Positions 26,079-35,034 of a stretch of 64,000 bases of DNA are shown here, piece by piece (the stretch's first letter is position 1; each line of letters opens with the position of its first letter). The notes under the pieces were generated by a model. That model searched no databases, was not told the origin of the DNA, and worked only from the letters and a program-made list of their open reading frames with translations. The translations under genes were made by a program, and so were the position numbers. The stretch comes from Lautropia sp. (GTDB lineage Bacteria; Pseudomonadota; Gammaproteobacteria; Burkholderiales; Burkholderiaceae_E): positions 1 through 64,000 of the forward strand of contig JAUMZD010000006.1 in NCBI GenBank assembly GCA_030528325.1, given 5' to 3'.

Positions 26079-26968
26079 CAGAGGTAGTGGTCGATCAGCA
26101 GGGCGCCGAAGAGCAGCGCCAGATACAGGATCGAATAACCGAAGGTTCGTTTCGCCAGCGTATCACTGTAATCGCGCCATATCTGCCATGCCAGCACCAG
26201 GAACGCGGCCCCCAGCGCCAGGGCACACACCAGATAGAACAGGCCGCTCATGCCGATGGCAAAAGGCAGACAGGTCACGAACACCAGCAGCACCGTGTAT
26301 AGCAGGATGTTCAGGCGCGTGAACAGGGGCCCGTGCGTAATCGGCAACATCGGCAGGCCGGAACGGCGATAGTCCTCGGCCCGATAGAGCGCCAGCGACC
26401 AGAAGTGGGGTGGCGTCCAGACGAAGATGATCAGGAACAGCACCAGTGCCGGGGCGCTGATCTCGTTCGTGACCGCCACCCAGCCCAGCAGAGGCGGCAT
26501 CGCACCCGATGCGCCGCCGATGACGATGTTCTGCGGTGTGCGCGGCTTCAGCAGCACCGTATAGACGAGGGCATAGCCCACGAAGGTGGCCACGGTGAGC
26601 ACCGCCGTCAGCGGATTGACCCAGATATAGAGCAGGCAGGTACCGGTCGCCCCCAGGAGCAGCGCGAACACCCCCATCCCCACACTGCTGGTCTCGCCGC
26701 GGGCCGAGCTCCGGTGGGCGGTACGCCACATGACGGCATCGATGCCCCGCTCGATCAGGCAGTTCAGCACGAAGCCCGCCGACGCCAGCAACCCGATACC
26801 CGAGGTACCGGCCAGCAGCACGCGCCAGGGCACAGCCCCATCGGTCGACAGGAACATGCCGATCATGGCGCAGAATACCGCCAGCAGGACGATGCGGGGT
26901 TTCGTCAGCTGGGCATACTGACGGGCGACTCTGGCAAACGACTGTTGACGGGTAGCGGACAGGTACAC
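26078..26968 (-). CDS. ctaB: Protohaem IX farnesyltransferase (haem O synthase)
   Basis: The integral membrane UbiA-family prenyltransferase farnesylates haem B to haem O. The 296-aa protein has the [14 protein letters not shown] start, the first polar motif [18 protein letters not shown], and [20 protein letters not shown], with about eight hydrophobic helices. It follows ctaA by 87 bp on the same strand and is coupled to sco. Confidence 0.96.
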   Translation of the reverse strand: MYLSATRQQSFARVARQYAQLTKPRIVLLAVFCAMIGMFLSTDGAVPWRVLLAGTSGIGLLASAGFVLNCLIERGIDAVMWRTAHRSSARGETSSVGMGVFALLLGATGTCLLYIWVNPLTAVLTVATFVGYALVYTVLLKPRTPQNIVIGGASGAMPPLLGWVAVTNEISAPALVLFLIIFVWTPPHFWSLALYRAEDYRRSGLPMLPITHGPLFTRLNILLYTVLLVFVTCLPFAIGMSGLFYLVCALALGAAFLVLAWQIWRDYSDTLAKRTFGYSILYLALLFGALLIDHYL

Positions 26969-27055
26969 GGCGTCAATCCGGATCGGCTCGCATCACCGGA
27001 CAGGACAGGCAGGCCGGCGCACGAAGGCAACGGGTAAGCGGTGACAGCCCCAGTA

Positions 27056-28138
27056 TCAGGCAAGCGCCGAAGGGGCCGGCTTCAAATGATGACAGGTCTC
27101 ATTCAATTCCTGAGTTCCTGCATGGCGGACACGAAAGTCTAACATGAAGGCAATGGCGACCAGTGCCGCGGCGCCGGCCGAGTGCAGCAGCGCAGCGAGC
27201 AATGGCCAGCCAAGGAAGACATTGGCAAGCCCCGTCGTCAGCTGTGCCAGCAGCACGGCGCCCAGCCAGCGGGCCAGATGGCGCACACCGGTCACATGAC
27301 GGGTTTTCCAGGCCAGCCAGCCAGCCGCCACAAAGACCCCATAGGCCATCAGGCGATGCACATAATGAATGGCGATCAGCGCTTCAAAAGGCAGCAGCGT
27401 CCCATCGGCCTGCATGCCGAGGGGTCGCCACAACTCGAAGCCACGGGCCAGATCCATCGTCGGCCAGAGACTTCCCTGGCAGAGGGGAAAGTCCTGACAG
27501 GCCAGCGCCGCATAATTGCTGCTGACCCAGCCCCCCAGCGCCACCTGCACCAGAATGAGCAGCAGCACCACCCGTGACGCATGGCGGAAGGCATGAGCCC
27601 GGCGATCGACCACCGGCTGGGCCGCCACCCGGTTCCACTGCGCCATCAGCATCATGAACAGCACCATCGCACCCATCAGGTGCGCCGTGACGACGATGGG
27701 TTGCAGCCTGAGCGTCACCGTCCACATCCCGAAGAGCCCTTGCAGAATGATCCACAGCAAGGTGAGGACGGCCAGCCACCACGAAGGGGCAAAACCGCCA
27801 TCGGCGTAACGCCCCTGATGCCCGAGCGCCCCCGCCTGCCGGCGCCAGCGCCAGCACAGCCAGACCAGCGCGATCACCAGCAGCCCCAGACCGCTCGCCA
27901 CATAGCGGTGCAGCATCTCGACCCAGGCCTTGAAGACCGTGACCGGCCCGTCCGGCAAGATCGCCACTTCCGCACGGATGTCGTCCATGGCGCCGATCGG
28001 ACTGAGGTGCCCATAGCAGCCGGGCCAGTCCGGGCAACCCAGCCCGGCATCGGCCAGCCGCACGAAGGCCCCGAAGATGATCAGGTCAAAGGTGACGAAG
28101 AGCGTGATCCACAGCAGACGCCGGAAACGGCGACGCAC
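27056..28138 (-). CDS. ctaA: Haem A synthase, COX15/CtaA family
   Basis: The enzyme oxidises haem O to haem A. Eight membrane segments are visible with the usual histidines: EMLHRYVASGLG, VVTAHLMGAMV, IHYVHRLMAYG and LLHSAGAAALV; LADAGLGCPDWPGCYG is the conserved first loop with its Cys pair. The reading frame is open far upstream in another gene. I place the start at GTG 28138 (VRRRFRRLLW), which gives 360 aa, the family size; TTG 28186, overlapping the stop of the small upstream gene, is an alternative. Confidence 0.9.
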   Translation of the reverse strand: MRRRFRRLLWITLFVTFDLIIFGAFVRLADAGLGCPDWPGCYGHLSPIGAMDDIRAEVAILPDGPVTVFKAWVEMLHRYVASGLGLLVIALVWLCWRWRRQAGALGHQGRYADGGFAPSWWLAVLTLLWIILQGLFGMWTVTLRLQPIVVTAHLMGAMVLFMMLMAQWNRVAAQPVVDRRAHAFRHASRVVLLLILVQVALGGWVSSNYAALACQDFPLCQGSLWPTMDLARGFELWRPLGMQADGTLLPFEALIAIHYVHRLMAYGVFVAAGWLAWKTRHVTGVRHLARWLGAVLLAQLTTGLANVFLGWPLLAALLHSAGAAALVAIAFMLDFRVRHAGTQELNETCHHLKPAPSALA

Positions 28139-28182
28139 GCCCGACAGCGCCTCACCGGCCGTCGATCCGGACGCGGGCGCCC

Positions 28183-28518
28183 TCAACGCAGGTACCCCAG
28201 ATGAGAAGCCACCACCCACGCCCCCAGGCCCAGCACGATCAAGAGCGGTACCATCACCCAGATGGCCTCCATCAACAGGGCCTGTAGCCGGAGACACCGC
28301 GACCCGGGTTGCTCTCCATCTGAAGACACCATGGCCGTGCTGCCTTCTGGCGCGCCAGCGCCTTTCAGTCGCTGATGCCGGAGCGTCGCCAGCAGAATGG
28401 CTGCGCAAACCAGCACACCACCCACCACGCAGACCCACAGCAGAGCCTGCTGCCAGGCGCCCAGCACGTCGAGGTGGGCGGCGACCGTCACGCCCGTCGT
28501 CGATGTCGATGCACTCAC
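28183..28518 (-). CDS. Small two-helix membrane protein of the haem A operon
   Basis: The 111-aa protein starts at GTG 28518, whose bases overlap the stop of the methyltransferase (GTGA), and has a near-perfect ribosome site AAGGAGGT seven bases upstream. It has two hydrophobic helices (about residues 21-42 and 85-105, MEAIWVMVPLLIVLGLGAW) and a basic polar loop. The second helix looks like the start of a cytochrome oxidase subunit II transmembrane hairpin. Small uncharacterised proteins between SURF1 and COX15 are common in betaproteobacteria. A role in oxidase assembly is inferred from position only. Confidence 0.75.
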   Translation of the reverse strand: MSASTSTTGVTVAAHLDVLGAWQQALLWVCVVGGVLVCAAILLATLRHQRLKGAGAPEGSTAMVSSDGEQPGSRCLRLQALLMEAIWVMVPLLIVLGLGAWVVASHLGYLR

Positions 28519-29360
28519 GTCCCTGACCTCCTTCGCACGATCCTGATGGGGGCGAGCCCCCCTGCCAGCGCCTTCTGCGCCGGCATCCACGCATGACCGA
28601 AAACCAGCTCGATGGTCAATGCTGCCACCTCGGCATCGGGCGGAGGCACCGGAAAGCCCAATGCGTCCAGATCCGATACCAGCGAAGCACGCGTCCGATA
28701 CGTCAGGCGCAGATGCTCCATGTCCATGACAGGCGCGACGAAACCCGTTTCCATCATCGCATCGCCCCAGTCATGCATGTCCTGAAAGCCGGGAGCCAGC
28801 CCCTCATCGGCCAGCACGCCCTTCTCGCGCAGCTCCCGGGCCGTGTCCACCCCGAAAGCGGAAAAGATCAGCACGCCCTCCGGGCGAAGCACCCGGTAGC
28901 ACTCCTTCAATACAGCCAGCGGGTCATCGAACCAGTGAAAGACCAGATTCGCCCAGATGACCTCTACCGTACTGTCCGGGAAGGGGAGCTGATGCGCATC
29001 GGCCGCGAGCCAATGAACCGGCCGCATCGCCGGCTGCGCACGCCAGCGCTTGAGCAGACCGTGCAGGCCACGGCTGGCACGCCCGGCCACTCGACACTGC
29101 TCGACGAGGGGTTGATCGGCCAGATCCACCGCCCACAATTCGGCCTCGGGAAAGCGCTGTGACAACAGCGGCAGGGAACGGCCCAGACCACACCCCAGAT
29201 CCAGCACCCGCGATACCGCCGGCAGACGCATGGGAAGCAGACGCTCCAGCAGACGACGCTCAGCCTCCTGCAGCAGGAAGTCCGCGCGAGCCTCCGGCTG
29301 GCGTTTCTGGTTGAAGCGCTGACGCACCCGGGTGCGATCCAGGCCAATGGGTTTCAACAT
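28515..29360 (-). CDS. BioC-like SAM-dependent methyltransferase
   Basis: The protein resembles malonyl-ACP O-methyltransferase BioC, which starts biotin precursor synthesis. From ATG 29360 it has 281 aa: an N-terminal LKPIGLDRTRVRQRFNQKRQ, SAM motif I RVLDLGCGLGRSLPLLSQRFP, DLADQP, a WANLVFHWFDDP motif, and a C-terminal SDLDALG stretch. A longer start at 29402 is less typical. The gene overlaps the small membrane protein gene by four bases and is divergent from comF, as in other Burkholderiales. A general methyltransferase is the alternative. Confidence 0.8.
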   Translation of the reverse strand: MLKPIGLDRTRVRQRFNQKRQPEARADFLLQEAERRLLERLLPMRLPAVSRVLDLGCGLGRSLPLLSQRFPEAELWAVDLADQPLVEQCRVAGRASRGLHGLLKRWRAQPAMRPVHWLAADAHQLPFPDSTVEVIWANLVFHWFDDPLAVLKECYRVLRPEGVLIFSAFGVDTARELREKGVLADEGLAPGFQDMHDWGDAMMETGFVAPVMDMEHLRLTYRTRASLVSDLDALGFPVPPPDAEVAALTIELVFGHAWMPAQKALAGGLAPIRIVRRRSGT

Positions 29361-29534
29361 GAGCGCAAGTATAGAGCCCTCCCTGCAAACCGGATCTGCC
29401 ATGGGGTTTCTTCCCCGCCCCCTTACCCCTGCCTACCGATGGCCTAAACCGGATGACCCACCGATGTCCCAAAGCACAGCTGATCACGACCAGCCTCATT
29501 CATCATTCAGCATGCCATCCGAAAGTGCTTCGAC

Positions 29535-30473
29535 GTGAAAGAACCGGACGACATCCTGCCGCATTTGCCGCCCTGGCAGCGCCTCCGGCAAGTGGGCCGC
29601 ACGCTTCTGGGGCAACTGTTGCCACGGGCCTGCCTGCTTTGCAGCGCTCCGTGCGCTCACAAACCGCTGTGCCCCCACTGCCGGCACGCCCTGCCAGGGT
29701 TTGATGAACCCCGCTGCCCGATCTGTGCCCTGCCCTGCCGAAGCCACCATCCGGACGTCGGCAGGAAAAGCCCGCCAGGAGCTTGGGCGGCCGGTTTGCA
29801 GCCCGAGACTTTCCTGCCACCCAAGCTCCTGCGCCATCCTCTCATGCTGAATGAAGCATGCAATGAGGCAACGGGAAAACCGCCTCCCGCCCCCTGCTCA
29901 TGCCCGTTTCAGCAACGATTCGCCCCTCATCTGGATCGCATCATCTGTCTGGCCGACTATGCCCCGCCACTGGATCAGGCACTGGGCAGTCTGAAGTTCG
30001 GACAGCAGGCTGCTTTGGGTATCTCTCTGGGTGAATTATTGATGCAGAAACTTGCCCGCATGCCTGACTCTCCCCTCGGCAGCCTGGATGCGTTGATACC
30101 GGTTCCGCTCTCAGGCACGCGGCTGGCCGAACGAGGCTTCAATCAGAGTCATCAGATCGCACGAGGCATGCGAACCTTGCCGGGACACCGACTGCCTGCC
30201 ATCCAGACCGGCTGGTTGAGACGGCTTCGAGAGACCAGGCCCCAAAGCAGCCTGACGGCCCATGAACGCGAGCGAAACCTGACGGGAGCTTTCGGGGCAT
30301 CTCCCCGGGCGGCAGGCAAACGTATCGCGCTGATCGATGATGTGATGACGACCGGCAGCACCCTGCTCGCCGCCGCCGCTGCCTTGAAAACCGCCGGCGC
30401 GACGAAGGTGGTCGCCCTCGTCATCGCCCGGACGCCGGAACACGACCATCAGGCCGTCGCAACCCGTTCCTGA
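29535..30473 (+). CDS. comF: ComF-family phosphoribosyltransferase-like protein with in-frame repeat insertion
   Basis: ComF-family proteins support DNA uptake in competent bacteria. The product of 312 aa has an N-terminal zinc-finger region (CLLCSAPC, CPHC, CPICALPC, residues 33-68) and a C-terminal PRT domain (LKFGQQAALG, PVPLSGTRLAERGFNQSHQIA, PRPP loop IALIDDVMTTGSTL). Between them residues 81-99 (PGAWAAGLQPETFLPPKLL) are encoded by an intact palindromic repeat, and about 20 further residues to 120 also lack a ComF counterpart. Family members are usually about 230-260 aa. The frame stays open, so the protein may work with an extra loop; this is the clearest protein-coding repeat in the window. 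Confidence 0.9.
   Translation: MKEPDDILPHLPPWQRLRQVGRTLLGQLLPRACLLCSAPCAHKPLCPHCRHALPGFDEPRCPICALPCRSHHPDVGRKSPPGAWAAGLQPETFLPPKLLRHPLMLNEACNEATGKPPPAPCSCPFQQRFAPHLDRIICLADYAPPLDQALGSLKFGQQAALGISLGELLMQKLARMPDSPLGSLDALIPVPLSGTRLAERGFNQSHQIARGMRTLPGHRLPAIQTGWLRRLRETRPQSSLTAHERERNLTGAFGASPRAAGKRIALIDDVMTTGSTLLAAAAALKTAGATKVVALVIARTPEHDHQAVATRS
29777..29830. repeat. Palindromic repeat inside the comF reading frame
   Basis: Left arm AGGAGCTTGGGCGG (29777-29790) and right arm CCACCCAAGCTCCT (29817-29830) are inverted repeats with one mismatch; the core matches other copies in reverse orientation. The unit is 54 bp, an exact 18 codons, with no stop in the comF frame. Confidence 0.9.
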
Positions 30474-30517
30474 CACGCTCTATCATCAGGGCTTCCCTGC
30501 CTCCCCGAGCCTGCCCC

Positions 30518-30988
30518 GTGTTCAACGTCGTTCTCGTCCAGCCGGAAATCCCGCCCAATACCGGCAACATCATCCGGCTGTGCGCCAACACCGGCTGCCA
30601 GCTGCATCTGGTCAAGCCATTGGGCTTTCCGATCGATCACGCCCGCATGCGTCGGGCCGGCCTCGATTATCACGAGTTCACACCGATGAAGGTCCATGAG
30701 AACTGGGATGCCTTTCTGGCAGCAGAAAACCCCGCCCCCGGGCGGCTCTTCGCCTTCACGACCCGCGGGACGCGCAGCCCCTTCGACTGCCGTTTCTCGG
30801 CAGGCGACTACCTGGTCTTTGGCAGCGAAACGTCCGGACTGCCTGCCGGCATCCGCAGCAGCATCGCGAGCGACCAATGGCTGCGCCTGCCGATGCGGCC
30901 CGACAACCGCAGCCTGAACCTCTCGAATGCCGTGGCCGTGACCGTGTTCGAAGCCTGGCGGCAGCACGGTTTCGCAGGTGCAGCCTGA
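30518..30988 (+). CDS. trmL: tRNA (cytidine/uridine-34 2'-O)-methyltransferase
   Basis: TrmL methylates the wobble ribose of tRNA-Leu. The 156-aa SPOUT protein has FNVVLVQPEIPPNTGNIIRL and CANTGCQLHLVKPLGF at the N-terminus, LVFGSETSGLP, and the C-terminal knot RLPMRPDNRSLNLSNAVAVTVFEAWRQ. The start is GTG at 30518. It follows comF by 44 bp and abuts the convergent gpsA. Confidence 0.95.
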   Translation: MFNVVLVQPEIPPNTGNIIRLCANTGCQLHLVKPLGFPIDHARMRRAGLDYHEFTPMKVHENWDAFLAAENPAPGRLFAFTTRGTRSPFDCRFSAGDYLVFGSETSGLPAGIRSSIASDQWLRLPMRPDNRSLNLSNAVAVTVFEAWRQHGFAGAA

Positions 30989-31981
30989 TCACTCCTGCCG
31001 GGGACTGCGGGCCAACAGCTTGCCGACGGCCTCCCTGGCTGCCAGACGCCCTTCGATCACGGCCAGCACCGCCTGACTGATCGGCATCTCGATGCCGGCC
31101 TCCTCAGCCCGGGAGACCACGGCCGGACAGCAGGCCACCCCTTCGGCCACATGGCCAAGGCTTGTCAGAATCGCAGGCAGCGACTGCCCTTTGGCCAGCA
31201 GCAGCCCCACCCGGCGATTGCGGGACAGATCGCCGGTGCAGGTCAGCACCAGATCCCCGACCCCCGCCAGCCCGAGAAAGGTCTCGGCCGAAGCACCATG
31301 CGCCAGGCCGAAGCGGGTGATTTCGGCCAGCCCCCGGGTCAGCAAGGCCGAGCGGGCATTCAGTCCCAGCCCAAGCCCATCACAGATACCGGTGGCCACC
31401 GCCATGATGTTCTTCAACGCACCGGCCACTTCCACGCCCACCAGATCGGCGCTGCGATAGACCCGCATCGGCCCATGATGGAAAGCCTCCACCATCTGGT
31501 GCGGCAGGGCCTCATCCAGCGAGGCGGCCGTCAATGCCACCGGCAGCCCGGCCGCCACTTCCTGCGCAAAACTCGGCCCACTCAGGCAACCGACCCGCAA
31601 ACCGGGTAACGCAGCCTCCAGCACCTGATGCGGGAAAAGCCGTGTCGTGGCCTCCAGCCCCTTGGACAGGCAGACGATGCCAGGGCACGTACCAGGCGAC
31701 AGCACCCCGGCCAGTGCGGCCGACACGGGGCGGATGCCGGCCACCGACGTCGCCATGACGACCAGATCGGCCTGCGCGGCCGCACCGGCCAGATCGTCTG
31801 TCACCTGAAGCGCAGCCGGCAATGCCACATCCGGCAGATAACAGTCGTTGATGCCGTGATCGCGCACCGCTTTGAGCACGGCCGGATTGCGAGACCAGAG
31901 CACCGTCCGATGGCGGCTCACCACATGCATGGCCAGCGCGGTTCCCCAGGCACCGGCCCCCAGCACGGCCACCTTCATCAC
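30989..31981 (-). CDS. gpsA: Glycerol-3-phosphate dehydrogenase [NAD(P)+]
   Basis: GpsA reduces dihydroxyacetone phosphate to sn-glycerol-3-phosphate for phospholipid synthesis. The 330-aa protein starts MMKVAVLGAGAWGTALAMH (dinucleotide fold) and shows LSGPSFAQEVAAGLP, the catalytic lysine region GVEVAGALKNIMAVATGI, and GVGDLVLTCTGDLSRNRRVG. The next upstream gene on the same strand stops at the base after its start, so the unit SH3-gpsA is probably co-transcribed. Confidence 0.97.
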   Translation of the reverse strand: MMKVAVLGAGAWGTALAMHVVSRHRTVLWSRNPAVLKAVRDHGINDCYLPDVALPAALQVTDDLAGAAAQADLVVMATSVAGIRPVSAALAGVLSPGTCPGIVCLSKGLEATTRLFPHQVLEAALPGLRVGCLSGPSFAQEVAAGLPVALTAASLDEALPHQMVEAFHHGPMRVYRSADLVGVEVAGALKNIMAVATGICDGLGLGLNARSALLTRGLAEITRFGLAHGASAETFLGLAGVGDLVLTCTGDLSRNRRVGLLLAKGQSLPAILTSLGHVAEGVACCPAVVSRAEEAGIEMPISQAVLAVIEGRLAAREAVGKLLARSPRQE

Positions 31982-32566
31982 TTACAGCCCCCAGACCATC
32001 GAACTGTCCAGAAAGCCCGTCTGCCCGTCGGCATGACGAACCCGGACGAAGCCATCCGCGCCGACCCGCTCATCCTGAAGGTCGAAGACGACGCCGCGTG
32101 CTGCCTGGAACCAGCTGCCAGCCATGCCCCCCGGCTCCTTCAGGAGCGGCACCTGCGTGGTGACGATGACCGTCCGGCGATCGGCCAGATCATCACGATT
32201 GACCCAGGCCACATCACCCTGCATGTCCCGCACCTTGACCCAGGACTGCAGGACCGAGATCACCTCCACCGGCATGCCCCTGGGGGCCTGATAGATGCGC
32301 CTGGCCTTGTCGGATGGCGCATCGAACATGACGGCATCATCGGTGCCGATCGAGCGAAAGCGGGCCATGCCCGGGATTCTGGCCTGACGGGGGGCAGGGC
32401 CATCGGCCGATGCCGGCACAGGCCTGGCGGCCGGCCCCAACGTGGCGCTGGGCTTCATGTCCCCCGCGCCGGACGTCTTCGACTGCGCGCTGGCATCCCC
32501 TGCCGCCGGCATGACCAGAAAAGCGGCCGCCACCCAGGCAGCAGCCAACACCTGTTTTCCTTTCAT
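31982..32566 (-). CDS. Secreted SH3-domain protein
   Basis: From ATG 32566 the product has 194 aa with a signal peptide (MKGKQVLAAAWVAAAFLVMP, cleavage near ASA-Q at about 28). After a Pro/Ala-rich stretch come two bacterial SH3-like units: FRSIGTDDAVMFDAPSDKA ... WVKVRDMQGDVAWVNRDDL, and TTQVPLLKEPGG ... FVRVRHADGQTGFLDSSMVW. Such proteins occur beside gpsA/secB in many betaproteobacteria; their periplasmic partner is unknown. ACGGAG upstream supports the start. Confidence 0.8.
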   Translation of the reverse strand: MKGKQVLAAAWVAAAFLVMPAAGDASAQSKTSGAGDMKPSATLGPAARPVPASADGPAPRQARIPGMARFRSIGTDDAVMFDAPSDKARRIYQAPRGMPVEVISVLQSWVKVRDMQGDVAWVNRDDLADRRTVIVTTQVPLLKEPGGMAGSWFQAARGVVFDLQDERVGADGFVRVRHADGQTGFLDSSMVWGL

Positions 32567-32615
32567 CGGCTCACTCCGTAGACGCATGACCCCACCGTCA
32601 GGCCCCGAACTGCGC

Positions 32616-33107
32616 TCAATGCGTGGTCGTGGACGGCGACGGCTGATCGCCATTCAGTTGCTGCCCCTCGCCCTGTTGGGCGGCGGCGGCCAGACGCTGC
32701 TGGTACAGCACTTCGAAGTTGATCTCGGCCAGATGGATCGGCGGGAAGCCGGCGCGCTGGATCACGTCGGCGATGTTCGCGCGCAGGTACGGATAGATCG
32801 TGTTCGGGCACAGGATGTGGAGCACCGGATCCATCTGGTCTTCGGGAATGTTGCGGATCTCGAAGATGCCGGCCTGCTTGCCCTCGACCAGAAACACCAC
32901 CTTCTCTTCCAGCTTCGTCGTCACCGTCACGGTCACGGTGATTTCATGGATGCCATCGGCCAGCTGTTCCTGGCCCGTGTCGATGGCCACTTCGACCGTC
33001 GGCGAGTTCTGCTCGAGGAAGATATGCGGTGCGTGGGGGATTTCGAGGGACAGATCCTTCAGATACATCCGCTGGATCTGGAAAACCGGGTTGTTGTCTT
33101 CTGCCAT
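32616..33107 (-). CDS. secB: Protein-export chaperone SecB
   Basis: The tetrameric cytosolic chaperone hands unfolded preproteins to SecA. The 163-aa product starts [27 protein letters not shown] and contains [34 protein letters not shown] and [19 protein letters not shown]. The start at 33107 matches the family; ATG 33119 is four codons upstream in frame. Confidence 0.97.
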   Translation of the reverse strand: MAEDNNPVFQIQRMYLKDLSLEIPHAPHIFLEQNSPTVEVAIDTGQEQLADGIHEITVTVTVTTKLEEKVVFLVEGKQAGIFEIRNIPEDQMDPVLHILCPNTIYPYLRANIADVIQRAGFPPIHLAEINFEVLYQQRLAAAAQQGEGQQLNGDQPSPSTTTH

Positions 33108-33144
33108 GCTCTCACTCATCAGGTTGAATACGTCTACCAGGGAA

Positions 33145-33164
33145 GGCCGGAGCGTTCTCCGGCC
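33145..33164. other. Perfect 8-bp GC hairpin between grxC and secB
   Basis: GGCCGGAG, loop CGTT, CTCCGGCC, in the 69-bp gap. No T-run, so perhaps a processing or attenuation element rather than a full terminator. Confidence 0.45.
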
Positions 33165-33176
33165 GGACACCCTGAA

Positions 33177-33440
33177 TCATGCCAGCATTGGCAAGAGTTT
33201 GCCGGCACCATCCAGTGCATGCAGATCATCGCAGCCCCCGACATGGTGTCCATCGATGAAGATCTGGGGCACCGTCGTCCGGCCCCCTGCCTTCTCGATC
33301 ATCTCCGGCCTGCGACCCGGATCATGGTCGATCAGGATCTTCTCGATGTCCTCGACACCACGCGAGCGCAGCAGCAGCTCGGCCCTGTGGCAGTAGGGGC
33401 AGGTTGACTTGGCATACATCACGACCTTGGCCGTCATCAC
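33177..33440 (-). CDS. grxC: Glutaredoxin 3
   Basis: The 87-aa protein is a glutathione-dependent disulfide oxidoreductase with the CPYC active site (Cys14/Cys17), TVPQIFIDG (cis-proline) and GGCDDLHALD glutathione-binding end. It lies between the rhodanese and secB genes on the same strand. Confidence 0.95.
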   Translation of the reverse strand: MMTAKVVMYAKSTCPYCHRAELLLRSRGVEDIEKILIDHDPGRRPEMIEKAGGRTTVPQIFIDGHHVGGCDDLHALDGAGKLLPMLA

Positions 33441-33506
33441 ACACTCCTTGAAAAGTCAGCCAGTGGATTCACCCGATCTCGGGCAGGACAACCCGAGCAG
33501 GCGTCT

Positions 33507-33908
33507 TCATTTCACCAGCGGCAGGCCAGCCTGTTGCCAGGCATTGATGCCGCCATCCAGCGTATAGATCTCGCCACGGCCCGAGGCCTTCAAGCTGGCA
33601 GCCGCCTTGCCCGCGCGCATGCCCGAGGTGCAGACCAGCAGCACCGGCTTCGTCGCCTCCAGTCCGGCCACGTAGGTCTGCAACCTGTCAGGCGAGACCT
33701 GGCGCGCACCGGGCAGATGCCCCGCCTTGAACTCGGCATCGCTGCGCAGATCGACCACCTGTGCCCCCTTCTGGTTGATCAGCTGGGTGGCGGCCAGCGT
33801 CCCCACCATCGCACCACCACGGCCCCGGCTCACGGCCGACCACAGCAGGGCGCCACCGGACACCAGGGCGATGATGATCAGAAAGGCATTCTCGGTAATG
33901 AAGTTCAC
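33507..33908 (-). CDS. Membrane-anchored rhodanese-like protein
   Basis: From GTG 33908 (GGACGG five bases upstream) the product has 133 aa: one N-terminal membrane helix (AFLIIIALVSGGALLW) and a single rhodanese domain with VVDLRSDAEFKAGHLPGAR and the catalytic loop VCTSGMRAGKA (Cys active site). This anchored rhodanese upstream of grxC-secB is typical of Burkholderiales; its sulfur acceptor is unknown. A start at 34067 would overlap gpmA's leader and is unlikely. Confidence 0.88.
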   Translation of the reverse strand: MNFITENAFLIIIALVSGGALLWSAVSRGRGGAMVGTLAATQLINQKGAQVVDLRSDAEFKAGHLPGARQVSPDRLQTYVAGLEATKPVLLVCTSGMRAGKAAASLKASGRGEIYTLDGGINAWQQAGLPLVK

Positions 33909-34081
33909 GGCAACCGTCCATTGAAAATAGGCGAGAATTATATCTTTCCCGTCACCGCCCCAGGAAAGGGGCAGTCCTCCCCACCCGCGGCCCGGCGTGC
34001 TTCGCCAGACGAAAAACAACGGTCTCCAGGTGATGTCGGCCCTGCCTTCCTGTGGCGCACGGAACACCTGGGAGTTGTTAC

Positions 34082-34843
34082 ATGACTTATAAACTCGTGC
34101 TCATCCGTCACGGCGAAAGCCAGTGGAATCTCGACAACCGCTTCACCGGCTGGACGGATGTCGATCTCACCGAAAACGGCAGGGAAGAGGCCAGACGCGC
34201 CGGCCAGCTCCTGAAGAGCGAAGGCTATGATTTCGACGTGTGCTACACCTCGGTGCTGAAACGCGCCAACCGCACGCTGTGGACGGTGCTGGAAGAAATG
34301 GACCGGATGTGGCTGCCGGTCGTGCACCACTGGCGCCTGAACGAGCGCCACTACGGCAACCTCCAGGGCTGGAACAAGGCCGAAACCGCCGCCGAATACG
34401 GTGACGACCAGGTCAAGATCTGGCGCCGTGCCTACGCCATCGCCCCCCCGCCGCTGGCCGAAGACGATCCCCGACTGATCGAGCAGCTCGAGGATCCGCG
34501 CTACGCTGCCCTGCCCAAGGCTGAGCTGCCTCGCACCGAGTGCCTCAAAGACACCGTGGCCCGCGTCCTGCCGTTCTGGAACGACAGCATCGCCCCCACC
34601 ATCAAGGCCGGCAAGCGCGTCATCATCGCCGCCCACGGCAACTCGCTGCGCGCCCTGATCAAGCATCTGGACAACATCTCGGACGACGACATCGTTGAAC
34701 TCAACATTCCGACCGCCCGTCCGCTCGTCTATGAGCTGGATGCTGATCTGAAGCCGATCCGCCACTATTATCTGGGCAATCAGGCCGAGATCGAGGCGGC
34801 CATGGCAGCCGTTGCCAAGCAGGGTACCGCCAGCAAAGGCTGA
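34082..34843 (+). CDS. gpmA: 2,3-bisphosphoglycerate-dependent phosphoglycerate mutase
   Basis: This glycolytic enzyme interconverts 3- and 2-phosphoglycerate. The 253-aa protein starts [16 protein letters not shown] with the phospho-histidine (about residue 10), [28 protein letters not shown] and the second catalytic histidine in [17 protein letters not shown] lies seven to eight bases before the ATG. It is divergent from the rhodanese gene. Confidence 0.97.
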   Translation: MTYKLVLIRHGESQWNLDNRFTGWTDVDLTENGREEARRAGQLLKSEGYDFDVCYTSVLKRANRTLWTVLEEMDRMWLPVVHHWRLNERHYGNLQGWNKAETAAEYGDDQVKIWRRAYAIAPPPLAEDDPRLIEQLEDPRYAALPKAELPRTECLKDTVARVLPFWNDSIAPTIKAGKRVIIAAHGNSLRALIKHLDNISDDDIVELNIPTARPLVYELDADLKPIRHYYLGNQAEIEAAMAAVAKQGTASKG

Positions 34844-34870
34844 CCCCGCCCTGACACCGATGGCCGGCCG

Positions 34871-34888
34871 GGCCCTCTTCTGAGGGCC
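34871..34888 (+). other. Hairpin downstream of gpmA
   Basis: GGCCCTC, loop TTCT, GAGGGCC, 27 bp past the stop; no T-run, so at best a weak terminator. Confidence 0.4.
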
Positions 34889-35034
34889 TGTCAGCACAGC
34901 CCGACGCATCCTCATGGCCTGATCGCAACGCAAGGGATACCCTGAACAAGGCATGTGATGTGAAACATTTGCCTTGCAGGAGGCCCAATGCCGCTATACT
35001 GAAAGATTCCCTTTTTTGAATCGACCAGGCCACG

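Noticed and set aside
24165-26087. Open frame of about 640 codons on the plus strand
   Set aside because: It lies opposite the coiled-coil and SCO genes and crosses their intergenic gap; no domain is visible.
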